DNA of 64,000 bases from Amycolatopsis sp. WQ 127309 (GTDB lineage Bacteria; Actinomycetota; Actinomycetes; Mycobacteriales; Pseudonocardiaceae): NCBI RefSeq assembly GCF_023023025.1, contig NZ_CP095481.1:9995001-10059000 (forward strand), read 5' to 3'. A program made the translations under genes and the position numbers. Each line of letters starts with the position of its first letter. Position 1 is the first letter of the stretch. Below are positions 8,862 to 16,252 of the stretch, in pieces. The notes under the pieces were generated by a model. The model did not search any database. It was not told the origin of the DNA and saw only the letters and a list, made by a program, of their open reading frames with translations.

Positions 8862-8966
8862 ATGACTCAACCCCACCACGAGACGAACGAAGACGACTCC
8901 AGCGGCAACCCGATGGACGACCGGACCGACGACGAGCGAGAAACCGCCGAGCCGGACGGGGACTGA
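8862..8966 (+). CDS. Very small acidic protein (34 aa)
   Basis: ATG at 8862 has a GAGGAG ribosome binding site five bases upstream and the frame ends at 8966. The product (MTQPHHETNEDDSSGNPMDD...) is extremely acidic and hydrophilic, probably disordered. It is convergent with another small hydrophilic gene four bases further on. Nothing is recognisable; the good ribosome binding site is the only argument for expression. Confidence 0.5.
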   Translation: MTQPHHETNEDDSSGNPMDDRTDDERETAEPDGD

Positions 8967-8970
8967 TCGC

Positions 8971-9156
8971 TCAGATCGTCTCCTCCGGACGCCGGGTCAT
9001 CGTCGGCTCGGGGTCCGCGCTCCGGCGGTCGGAGTCGCGCAGCACTTCGCGGGCCTGGGCTTCGGGATCGGCGCTCTCGACGGCCTTTTCCTCGGGCAGC
9101 AGCTCGGCCCGGCCCGCGGTGCGCTCGTCGGGGTTCTGTTCCGCTTCTTGTGCCAT
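8971..9156 (-). CDS. Small hydrophilic hypothetical protein (61 aa)
   Basis: Begins MAQEAEQNPDERTAG and is rich in Glu, Arg and Asp, with no hydrophobic segment. A GGCGGGT stretch precedes the ATG. Convergent with the 34-aa ORF and followed on the same strand by nothing until the HTH regulator ends at 9186. Codon use matches the neighbourhood. Function unknown. Confidence 0.6.
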   Translation of the reverse strand: MAQEAEQNPDERTAGRAELLPEEKAVESADPEAQAREVLRDSDRRSADPEPTMTRRPEETI

Positions 9157-9185
9157 ACCCGCCTGGTACCCACGCGGACGGCGGC

Positions 9186-9779
9186 TCAGTCCCGGGAGCG
9201 GCGGTTGCCGGCGGCGGCACGGCGCAACCGGGCCGCTTCGGCGGAGATTTCACCCACCCGGGTACCCAGGTCGCCGGTCAGGTGCGGCCGGGCCGCGGCC
9301 AGCGGTGGCAGGAGGTTCGCCGGGTCGTCGTCGCCCAGTGCGACGCCGAGCCGATCGGCGCTCGCCTGCGCGGCCGGGGCCAGGCCGTCGAGCGCGCTCA
9401 CGCGGCCGGCGAGCTGGCGCAACACGGCGGCGTTGCGCCGCGCCCAGTCCGCGACGGCCCGGTCTCCCGCCCGCCGGTCGCGCTCGGCGTCGACGCGGGC
9501 CTCGCCGGTCCGCTCCCCCGTGCTCGACGGCTGCAGCCGCAGGTAACGCCGTTCCGCGGCCTGTCTGCTGGCGACGCCCAGCGCGGGCGCGAGGGTCACC
9601 CAGCTGGCGCCGGCCGCCCGCGCTGCTGTGATCAGCTCCGGCTCCCAGCCGGCCAGTTCGTCCCGCAGCAGCCGGAGGCCGCTCAGCGCGGTGACCAGCT
9701 GGTCCTGGTCCGCGGTGCCCGCCCGCGCGGCGGCGACCGCTTCGTGGATCCGGCCCAGTACGCCGGCGGTCTCGTCCAT
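9186..9779 (-). CDS. HTH-type regulator (HSP18-regulator-like)
   Basis: 197 aa. A helix-turn-helix is visible near residues 45-80 (ELITAARAAGASW, then LAPALGVASRQAAERRYLRL), a pattern I associate with actinobacterial proteins annotated as regulators of small heat-shock genes. The rest is helical and Ala/Arg-rich. ATG at 9779 is preceded by AAAGGACG. The perfect palindrome at 9806-9824 lies only 27 nt upstream, so autoregulation and control of the divergent GAF-ANTAR gene are likely. The name is family-level only. Confidence 0.8.
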   Translation of the reverse strand: MDETAGVLGRIHEAVAAARAGTADQDQLVTALSGLRLLRDELAGWEPELITAARAAGASWVTLAPALGVASRQAAERRYLRLQPSSTGERTGEARVDAERDRRAGDRAVADWARRNAAVLRQLAGRVSALDGLAPAAQASADRLGVALGDDDPANLLPPLAAARPHLTGDLGTRVGEISAEAARLRRAAAGNRRSRD

Positions 9780-9805
9780 GGTCGTCCTTTCGACGACAGG
9801 TATCT

Positions 9806-9824
9806 TGTCGTCGTAACGACGACA
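9806..9824. promoter_or_regulatory. Perfect 9-bp inverted repeat operator (TGTCGTCGT-A-ACGACGACA)
   Basis: Arms 9806-9814 and 9816-9824 are exact reverse complements around one central A. A third half-site CGACGACA sits at 9791-9798, pairing with the left arm as a second, wider inverted repeat. The site lies between the divergent HTH regulator and GAF-ANTAR genes and fits an autoregulatory operator. Confidence 0.75.
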
Positions 9825-9887
9825 TGCTAAAACCGCCGTGCTTGTCGACGCCAGAGTTTCGAGCAAGACGTCGAGAAAGGTTTCGAG

Positions 9888-10679
9888 GTGACCGGAAGAC
9901 CCGCGGCCGACGACCAGGCGCCGCTGACCGCACTGCTGCAGGAGCTGCTCGACCGCATCGCGGCCGAGGTGCCGGGCGCGCTCGGCGCGGCCGTGACCAT
10001 CCAGCACGGCGACGGCCCGTTGCGCGTGGCCGCCGCCCGCGGGCTCTCGGCCGCGTGCGTCCGGGCCCAGCTGGAACGGTTCGGTGGCCCGGTGCCGCTG
10101 GCTTGCCGCACGGGCGTGCCGGTGGTCGCCGCCGACGTCTTCGCCGACGAGCGGTGGCCCGCGCTCACCGTCAGCGGCATGACCGAGCACTACCCCGAGT
10201 TCGCGGCGGACTGGCTGCGCACCCGCGGGGTCGCCGCGCTGCCCGCCGCCTGGGACGCCGACGGCGGCCTGGTGCTGTCGGCCACGCTCGACCGCCCCGC
10301 CACCGAAGAGACCGTGACGGTGTTGCGGCGCTACGAAAAGCTCACGGCGATGGCGCTCGTCCTCGCCGAGTCGGCTTGGCCGGACCAGGCTGAGCAGATG
10401 CTGGACCTGCTGCAGTCGCGGGCCGCGCTGGAGGAGGCGAAGGGCATCGTGATCGCGCTGCGCCGCTGCAGCCCTGACGAGGCCTGGGCGACGCTGCGGC
10501 GGGCGAGCCAGGAGTTCAACGTCAAGGTCCGCGAACTCGCCGTCGCGCTGGTGGAGCTGATGTCCGGGGCGCCGGCGCCGCAGCCGGACGGCGAGCGCAC
10601 GATCCGCCCGGGCAACGCGGCCCGCACCGCGGCCGAACAGCTGCTGCTGGTGTTCGACGGCGCGACTACGGCGTTGTAA
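9888..10679 (+). CDS. GAF and ANTAR domain protein (putative RNA-binding antiterminator)
   Basis: 263 aa. Residues 10-150 form a GAF-like sensor region, and about 171-225 an ANTAR domain (MLDLLQSRAALEEAKGIVIA, then CSPDEAWATLRRASQEFNVK), the three-helix RNA-binding module that relieves transcription termination. GTG start at 9888 after GAAAGG. It is divergent from the HTH regulator across the palindrome. The GAF lacks an obvious metal or haem ligand, so the signal is unknown. Confidence 0.9.
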   Translation: MTGRPAADDQAPLTALLQELLDRIAAEVPGALGAAVTIQHGDGPLRVAAARGLSAACVRAQLERFGGPVPLACRTGVPVVAADVFADERWPALTVSGMTEHYPEFAADWLRTRGVAALPAAWDADGGLVLSATLDRPATEETVTVLRRYEKLTAMALVLAESAWPDQAEQMLDLLQSRAALEEAKGIVIALRRCSPDEAWATLRRASQEFNVKVRELAVALVELMSGAPAPQPDGERTIRPGNAARTAAEQLLLVFDGATTAL

Positions 10680-10745
10680 CACTTCCGGGCGCCGAGGCGA
10701 CCTGCGGGCACCGGGACATCCCGGAAGGACACCCGGGAGGCCCCC

Positions 10746-11384
10746 ATGGCGGACGCCAGTTCCTGGCCGGAGATCCACCGGGAACGCGCCGCGCTCGCCG
10801 ACGATCTCGCGAACCTGCCCGCCGCGGCGTGGTCGACGCCGTCGCTGTGTCGCGGGTGGACAGTCCACGAGGTACTCGGCCACGTCGTCGCGACCGCGAA
10901 GCTGACGCCCGTCACGTTCTTCGCGCGGCTGGCCGGTTCCGGGTTCCGGTTCGAGGCGATGGCCGCGAAGAACCTCGCCCGCGAGACGGAGGCCGGCCCG
11001 GAGGCCACGCTCGCACAGCTGCGCGAGCACGCGAACGACACCACCGGGCCGCCGGGACCGGCGGACTCGTGGCTCGGCGAGATCGTGGTGCACGGCACCG
11101 ACATCCGCCGCCCGCTGGGGCTCGAGCGCGCGTTCCCGATCGCGACGCTCGTGCAGGTCGCCGAGTTCTACCGGCGGTCCAACCTGCTGATCGGCGCGAA
11201 GAAGCGGGTCACCGGGCTGACGCTGCGGGCGACCGACGCGGGCTGGTCCACCGGGAGCGGGCCCGAGGTGACCGGGCCGATGCTCGCGTTGGTGCTGGCC
11301 ATGACAGGGCGGAGTGCGGTGCTCGACGAGCTTTCCGGGCCCGGTGTCGACCAGCTGGCGGCCCGCTGCGGAACGGATTCCTGA
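10746..11384 (+). CDS. Maleylpyruvate isomerase-family mycothiol-dependent protein (DinB fold)
   Basis: 212 aa of the TIGR03083-type family. The N-terminal DinB-like four-helix bundle has CRGWTVHEVLGHVVAT near residue 35-50 and GEIVVHGTDIRRPLG near 113-127, which carry the histidines that bind the divalent metal in the family. Such proteins conjugate or isomerise electrophiles with mycothiol, the actinobacterial thiol. Start ATG follows GGGAGG. Exact substrate unknown. Confidence 0.88.
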   Translation: MADASSWPEIHRERAALADDLANLPAAAWSTPSLCRGWTVHEVLGHVVATAKLTPVTFFARLAGSGFRFEAMAAKNLARETEAGPEATLAQLREHANDTTGPPGPADSWLGEIVVHGTDIRRPLGLERAFPIATLVQVAEFYRRSNLLIGAKKRVTGLTLRATDAGWSTGSGPEVTGPMLALVLAMTGRSAVLDELSGPGVDQLAARCGTDS

Positions 11385-11601
11385 GCGATCCGGCTCAAGC
11401 GGCCGGCTGCGCACGGCGATCTTCCCGCGCCCGGCGCCCAGCACCTCACGCCTCGCGGCGAGACGGGCGCCCAGGCGATCCGGCTCCAGCTCGGGTCTTC
11501 GGCGGATCGACGGGCCGCGCACGACGATCTTTCGGCACCGGCCGAGTACCGCGGCGCGCTGTCTTCGCCAGGCCGCCGGCAGCGCGCGGCGGAAGCGGCT
11601 C
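11385..11601. other. Intergenic stretch with degenerate internal duplication
   Basis: No gene seen between two convergent genes. Two short words recur: GCGATCCGGCTC at 11385 and 11475, and GCGCACG(G/A)CGATCTT at 11409 and 11517. This looks like an old imperfect tandem duplication of about 90-108 bp. No terminator with a T-run is visible. Confidence 0.5.
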
Positions 11602-12048
11602 CTAAACGGGTTCGACACGGAACACCGCGATCCGGCCCGCCGCGTCGGCGACCGCGTCCGGGTTGGACGCTTCCGCCAGACCCGTTGTCACGTAACGGTT
11701 GCCGACACTCGGCGGGCTGGTCTCCACCAGCTTGCGCAGGATCGGCCGCCGCTCCTCCACTGGCACCTCGACCAGCCGGGCGGTGGCGGAACGGCGGCCG
11801 CGGGTCAGCGTGACACTGGCCGCGGCGCGCACGTTCGCCACCCAGGCGGCCTTCGGGTACGCCTGGATGATGTAGCGCTCGCCGTCCTGCGGGATGACGG
11901 CGATCGGGAAGGTGCGCGGGACGCCGCTGCGGCGCCCCGCGACCGTGAGCAGCTGCATCGGGCCGAAGGCGATGCCGAGCCGCTGGAGCCCGACGACGAG
12001 CTTGTTCCCGGCGTTGACCATCCGCCGGTAGTTCTGTGCTGTTGCCAT
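11602..12048 (-). CDS. Deazaflavin (F420)-dependent nitroreductase-family protein
   Basis: 148 aa of the Ddn/split-barrel family. Visible hallmarks are LLTVAGRRSGVPRTFPIAV near residue 35-55, the RYIIQAYPKAAWVANVRAA block near 65-82 and VTLTRGRR after it. These proteins bind F420H2 and reduce quinones or nitro compounds. ATG at 12048 is preferred because homologous proteins start close to this point; TTG at 12066 would add six residues with no better ribosome binding site. Convergent with the DinB-fold gene. Confidence 0.88.
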   Translation of the reverse strand: MATAQNYRRMVNAGNKLVVGLQRLGIAFGPMQLLTVAGRRSGVPRTFPIAVIPQDGERYIIQAYPKAAWVANVRAAASVTLTRGRRSATARLVEVPVEERRPILRKLVETSPPSVGNRYVTTGLAEASNPDAVADAAGRIAVFRVEPV

Positions 12049-12101
12049 GCCCCGAGCGTACACCAACTAGTACGGGACTCATATCATCCGAAAGCCGTAA
12101 C

Positions 12102-12314
12102 TCAGGTCGGGTCGGGACCCGGTGCCGGCTCGGGCGGGATCGGATCCGGCACGGGCACGCTGCCGGGCTCGGGCGTCGGCAGCTCCGGGCCGGGGCTCGG
12201 CGGCACCGGATCCGGGCCGGGCGGTGCGGGATCGGGGCTCGGCCCGACCGGGTCCGCCGGGATCGGCTCGGGTGGTGCCGGGGGTGCGGTCAGGCGCTCC
12301 GCTGCGATCGGCAT
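12102..12314 (-). CDS. Small proline-rich protein (70 aa)
   Basis: ATG at 12314 follows an excellent GGAGG ribosome binding site (12320s on the minus strand) with seven-base spacing. After about ten ordinary residues (MPIAAERLTAP) the protein is almost entirely Pro, Asp, Gly and Glu in PxPDP-like repeats, ending PAPGPDPT. No signal peptide. It may be a disordered linker-like peptide; low complexity prevents any assignment, and the opposite strand reads as Gly-rich by base composition alone. Confidence 0.55.
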   Translation of the reverse strand: MPIAAERLTAPPAPPEPIPADPVGPSPDPAPPGPDPVPPSPGPELPTPEPGSVPVPDPIPPEPAPGPDPT

Positions 12315-12427
12315 CGATCTCCCTCCGCCGTCCGTGGGTCGGGCGGCTGTGACTCCTGGTTACCCAAGACGCGCATCCGGGAACCCCGCTTGACCCTGAC
12401 ACCGTGTCAGGCCGTACTCCTCGGCCC

Positions 12428-13732
12428 ATGACCTTCCGGACCGCCACCGAAGCCGCCGCCGGGATCCGCCGCGGCGCGCTCTCGGCTCGTGACCTGACCG
12501 AAGAACTCCTCGACCGCATCGAGGAGTCCCAGCTCAACGCCGTCGTCGAAACCCATCGTGACGTCGCGCTCGAAGCCGCCGAGGACGCGGACCGGGCCGT
12601 CGCGCGCGGGGCCGATCTCGGGCCGCTGCACGGCGTCCCGATGACCGTCAAGGACGCGTTCGCCGTCGAAGGCATGCACACGACCTGGGGTGAGCCGGCG
12701 TTCGCGAAGCACGTCGCGGACCACGACGCGGCCGTCGTCGAACGGCTGCGGGCCGCGGGCGCGATCGTCGTCGGCAAGTCCAATGTGCACCACATGCTCG
12801 CCGACTTCGGGCGGACCGTGAACCCGGTGTACGGCCGCACGCTCAACCCCCGCGATCCGGCGCGCACGCCGGGCGGCTCGTCCGGGGGCGCCGCGGCCGC
12901 GGTCGCGGCGGGACTGTCCTATCTGGAGTACGGCTCCGACCTGGCGGGCTCGATCCGGATCCCGGCGGCCTACTGCGGCGTCTACGGCCTCAAGCCGACC
13001 GCCGGAACCGTGCCGCTGCGCGGGTTCCAGCCTCCTGGGCCGCCCGCGGACCCCGGCCGGGACTTCCCGTCGGCGGCCGGGCCGCTCGCCCGCTCGGCCG
13101 CCGACCTGCGGCTCGCTCTCGGCGTTACCGGCGGGCCGGACGGCGCCGACGCGCACGCGTACTCGTGGCGGCTCGCGCCCCCGCGCCACACCCGGCTGGC
13201 GGACTTCCGCGCCGGCGTCGTCCTCGACGACCCGCGCTGCCCGGTGACCGCCGAGGTCGGAGACGCGCTCTCGGACGCCGTCGGCGCGCTCGCCCGCGCC
13301 GGCGTCCGGGTCACCGAAGGCTGGCCGGACGGCGTCGACCCGGCCGCCCAGGCGGAGTCATTCGGGTTCCAGGTGGAGCTGTTCTTCGCGATGCACGAAG
13401 GCGACGTCGCGGGCGTCGTCGAGCAGGAACGGCGGCGGCACGCTTCGGCGGCGGCGTGGGGCCGGTACTTCCGGGACGTCGACGTCTTCCTGTGCCCCAC
13501 CGTCTTCACGACGGCCTTTCCCCACGACGGCGAGCAGGACCGCTACGACGACCAGGTGTTCTGGATCGCGCAGGCGTCGCTGCCCGGCCTGCCCGCGGTG
13601 TCCGCCCCGGCCGGGGGCACGCTGCCGGTCGGCCTGCAAGTCGTCGGGCCGGCGCACGAAGACGACACGGCGATCACGTTCGCCGAGCTCGCCGCGGCCG
13701 TCGCGGGCGGGTTCGTCCCGCCTGGGGAATGA
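12428..13732 (+). CDS. Amidase (amidase-signature family)
   Basis: 434-aa hydrolase of the amidase signature family that cleaves C-N amide bonds. The Ser-cisSer-Lys triad is visible: Lys in GVPMTVKDAFA near residue 78, cis-Ser in TPGGSSGGAAAAVAAGL near 150, and the nucleophile region GSDLAGSIRIPAAYCG near 170. The ATG at 12428 is preferred; a GTG at 12404 would add eight residues, and neither has a clear ribosome binding site. The MerR gene starts eight bases after its stop, so they may be co-transcribed. Confidence 0.92.
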   Translation: MTFRTATEAAAGIRRGALSARDLTEELLDRIEESQLNAVVETHRDVALEAAEDADRAVARGADLGPLHGVPMTVKDAFAVEGMHTTWGEPAFAKHVADHDAAVVERLRAAGAIVVGKSNVHHMLADFGRTVNPVYGRTLNPRDPARTPGGSSGGAAAAVAAGLSYLEYGSDLAGSIRIPAAYCGVYGLKPTAGTVPLRGFQPPGPPADPGRDFPSAAGPLARSAADLRLALGVTGGPDGADAHAYSWRLAPPRHTRLADFRAGVVLDDPRCPVTAEVGDALSDAVGALARAGVRVTEGWPDGVDPAAQAESFGFQVELFFAMHEGDVAGVVEQERRRHASAAAWGRYFRDVDVFLCPTVFTTAFPHDGEQDRYDDQVFWIAQASLPGLPAVSAPAGGTLPVGLQVVGPAHEDDTAITFAELAAAVAGGFVPPGE

Positions 13733-13739
13733 TCGGCGG

Positions 13740-14549
13740 ATGTTCTCGATCGGGGACTTCGCCCGCCACGGCCGGGTGTCGGTCCGGATGCTGCGCCACT
13801 ACGACGCGCTCGGGCTGCTGCGCCCGGCCCGCGTCGACCCCGCGACCGGCTACCGCAGCTACACCGCGGGGCAGCTGGCCCGGCTCAACCGGATCGTCGC
13901 GCTGAAGGACCTCGGGTTCACCCTCGAGCAGGTGCGGACGCTGCTGGCCGAGGAGGTGCCGGTCGAGCGGGTGCGCGGGATGCTGGACCTGCGGCGCGCG
14001 GAGCTGGCGACGGCGGTGGCGGAGAGCGCGGCGAAGCTGGCGCAGGTCGAGGCCCGGCTGCGGACGATCGAGGACGAGGGTCGCGCGCCGGCGTACGACG
14101 TCGTGGTCAAGGACCTGCCGGCCGTGCGGGTGGTGGAGCTGACCGGCGTCGCGGCGGGGTTCGCGCCGGAGGCGATCGGGCCGGTGGTCCGCCCGCTGTG
14201 CGCGGAGCTGGGCCGTCGGCTGCCGACCGCCGACGTGACGCCGGCCGGGCGGCTGACGTGCTACTACGAGCAGCGCGCGGAGGACGAAGTCGTGGTGCAC
14301 GCGGCGATCCCGGCATCGGTCGGCTCGGGTGACCTGGCCGGCTTGGGCGTCGCGGACCTCCCGCCGGCGCGCGCGGCGACGCTGGTCCACCGCGGCGCGA
14401 TCGACGGCGTGCTGCCGAGCTGGCAGGCGGTCGTGCGGTGGATCGAGGCGCACGGCCACCGTTCGGCGGGCGCGCAGCGGGAGCTGTACCTGGACTGTCC
14501 GGAGGATCCGGCGGGGTGGGTGACCGAACTGCAGGAGCCGATCGCCTGA
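13740..14549 (+). CDS. MerR-family regulator with GyrI-like effector domain
   Basis: 269 aa. Residues 1-70 are the winged helix (MFSIGDFARHGRVSVRMLRHYDALGLL ... YRSYTAGQLARL, spread over two pieces here), followed by a dimerising coiled coil (about 75-120) and a GyrI/SOUL-like ligand domain to the end (VVRWIEAHGHR, LYLDCPEDP). Such BmrR-type proteins sense bulky hydrophobic drugs and activate efflux or detoxification genes. It follows the amidase closely. Confidence 0.93.
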   Translation: MFSIGDFARHGRVSVRMLRHYDALGLLRPARVDPATGYRSYTAGQLARLNRIVALKDLGFTLEQVRTLLAEEVPVERVRGMLDLRRAELATAVAESAAKLAQVEARLRTIEDEGRAPAYDVVVKDLPAVRVVELTGVAAGFAPEAIGPVVRPLCAELGRRLPTADVTPAGRLTCYYEQRAEDEVVVHAAIPASVGSGDLAGLGVADLPPARAATLVHRGAIDGVLPSWQAVVRWIEAHGHRSAGAQRELYLDCPEDPAGWVTELQEPIA

Positions 14550-14572
14550 GATCGTTGCTATCGTTCCGCGGC

Positions 14573-15151
14573 GTGACCGGACAATCGCTTTCCCTCGAAG
14601 AACTCCCGGTCGTCTGGCGATCGGCGATCCTCCCGCGGCAGTACCGGCCGCGCGGTCCCCTCGTCGAAGTCCACCTGGTCCCGGCCGCTCCGGGGACGCA
14701 CCACGCGACGCCGGAGCTCGAGCGGACCCGCGGCGAACTCGCGGAGTCGGGCTTCGTCGGAGAGCAGCCCGTGCACGCCGGCTCGTCCGAAGACGGCGCG
14801 TGGGCGTTTTCGACGGCCGGGGAGTCCGGGCTCGCGGTGCTGAGCAGTGGCCAGCGGACGTGCTGGTTCCCTTTGCCGGAAGAGAGCTTCGACCGGGAGG
14901 CACTGGCGCTGCGGGTCGCCGCCCGGCTGACCGCGTTGCTGGCCATCGGCCTTCCGCTGCCGGACGCTCTCGCCCCGGCGATCGGGCTGGATCCCGTCGC
15001 CGCGACGACCACCGTCGCCACCCGCAGCGTGCGCAGCCCCGGCCGGATCCGGATGGGGACCGTGGCGGCGTTCCCGGCCGACGAGCTGCGCCGGACGGCC
15101 CGGGAGATCGCCGAGGACCTGGTGGCCCGGCTGGCCGCGCCGTTGAGTTAG
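14573..15151 (+). CDS. Hypothetical protein (192 aa)
   Basis: GTG start at 14573 gives a protein beginning with Val-coded Met, TGQSLSLEELPVVWRSAIL. It has neither signal peptide nor membrane helix, and a mixed alpha/beta composition. I do not recognise the family. Position is 23 bases after the MerR stop, so co-transcription is possible. Ends three bases into the ArsR remnant on the opposite strand. Confidence 0.7.
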   Translation: MTGQSLSLEELPVVWRSAILPRQYRPRGPLVEVHLVPAAPGTHHATPELERTRGELAESGFVGEQPVHAGSSEDGAWAFSTAGESGLAVLSSGQRTCWFPLPEESFDREALALRVAARLTALLAIGLPLPDALAPAIGLDPVAATTTVATRSVRSPGRIRMGTVAAFPADELRRTAREIAEDLVARLAAPLS

Positions 15152-15431
15152 TCCGCCCGCGGGTGGTGCGGCTGGGCGTGCGCGCCCGGGGGCAGGTCGC
15201 GGTCCAGGTGGTCGGCGTGGTGCAACGCCTGGGCCAGCAGGCCGCGGACGTGGTTGTCCGCTGCCGAGTAGTAGACGAACGTGCCTTCGCGGCGGCCCTT
15301 CACCAGCCCCGCCAGCCGGAGGTTCGCCAAGTGCTGGCTGACCGCCGTCGGAGCCAGGCCGGCCACCGACGACTCGCCCTGCAGCAGCGCCCACAGGACC
15401 TTTCGGTGGGCATGTCGAAGGTGACGGCCAT
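15148..15431 (-). pseudogene. Decayed ArsR-family metal-sensing repressor
   Basis: The C-terminal part is a clear ArsR winged helix: APTAVSQHLANLRLAGLVKG, EGTFVYYSAADNHVRGLL, then ALHHADHLD and a His-rich tail typical of metal-binding members. The N-terminus is broken. The probable start MAVTFDM (ATG at 15431) is in another frame from KVLWALLQGESS, and the helix before APTAVSQHL is shortened by several residues. Thus at least one frameshifting and one in-frame deletion are needed to explain it. Start codon overlaps that of the divergent cation-efflux gene. Confidence 0.7.
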
Positions 15432-16246
15432 GCCGGGACACGGGCACCGCCACTCGCAGTGGCGACCGCACAGCCACGACAGCGCCGACCGCGTCGACCA
15501 GGCCCTCGAGACCAGCCGGCGCGGGATGCGGGCGCTCGTCCGTGGTCGTCACCGGGTCGGTGGCGCTGCTGGGCGACACCATCCACAACTTCGCCGACGC
15601 GCTGATCGCCGTCCCGCTCGGCGTCGCGTTCCTGCTGGGCCGGCGGGCGGCGACGCGCCGCTGCACCTACGGCCTCGGCCGCGCGGAGGACCTCGCCGGG
15701 CTGGTCGTGGTGCTGGTCGTCGCGGCGTCGGCGGTGCTCGCCGGGTACGAGTCCGTGCTGCGGCTGCTCGACCCGCGCCCGGTCGGCCACCTGTGGGTGG
15801 TCGCGGCCGCCGGGGTGGCCGGGTTCGCCGGGAACGAGCTGGTGGCGCGGTACCGGATCACCGTCGGGCGCGAGATCGGCTCGGCCGCACTGGTCGCCGA
15901 CGGCCTGCACGCGCGCACCGACGGCTTCACGTCCCTGGCCGTGGTGCTCGGCGCGGCCGGCGTCGCGCTCGGGTTCCCGGCGGCGGACCCGATCGTCGGG
16001 CTGGGCATCACGGTCGCGATCCTGTTCGTCCTGCGCGACGTGGCGAAGGAGGTCTTCCGGCGTCTGCTCGACGCGGTCGACCCGGCGACGGTCGAGCTGG
16101 CCGAAGCCACCGCCCGCGACGTCCCGGGGGTGCTCGGCGCCGGCCCGCTGCGGATGCGCTGGATCGGCACCACCTGCGCGCCGAACTCGCGGTCACGGTC
16201 GCTGACGGTCGAGCAGGCCCACGAGGGACTGGCCCACCACCGCTGA
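15430..16246 (+). pseudogene. Decayed cation diffusion facilitator (CDF) efflux gene
   Basis: The start MPGHGHRHSQWRPHSHDSAD is in frame 1, but the membrane body (TGSVALLGDTIHNFADALI to VFRRLLDAVDP) is in frame 2 from about 15540. About 20 residues including one membrane helix are missing at that junction. Near 16160-16195 the natural sequence HHLRAELAVTVAD again appears in another frame, and the C-terminus stops early at 16246. HDSAD and HNFADA/HARTD are the CDF metal-site motifs for Zn, Co or Fe export. Paired divergently with the ArsR remnant. Confidence 0.75.
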
Positions 16247-16252
16247 CCGGGG

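Noticed and set aside
12122..12352. Gly-rich and Arg-rich frames opposite the proline-rich ORF
   Set aside because: Low-complexity mirror of the minus-strand gene, which has the only good ribosome binding site.
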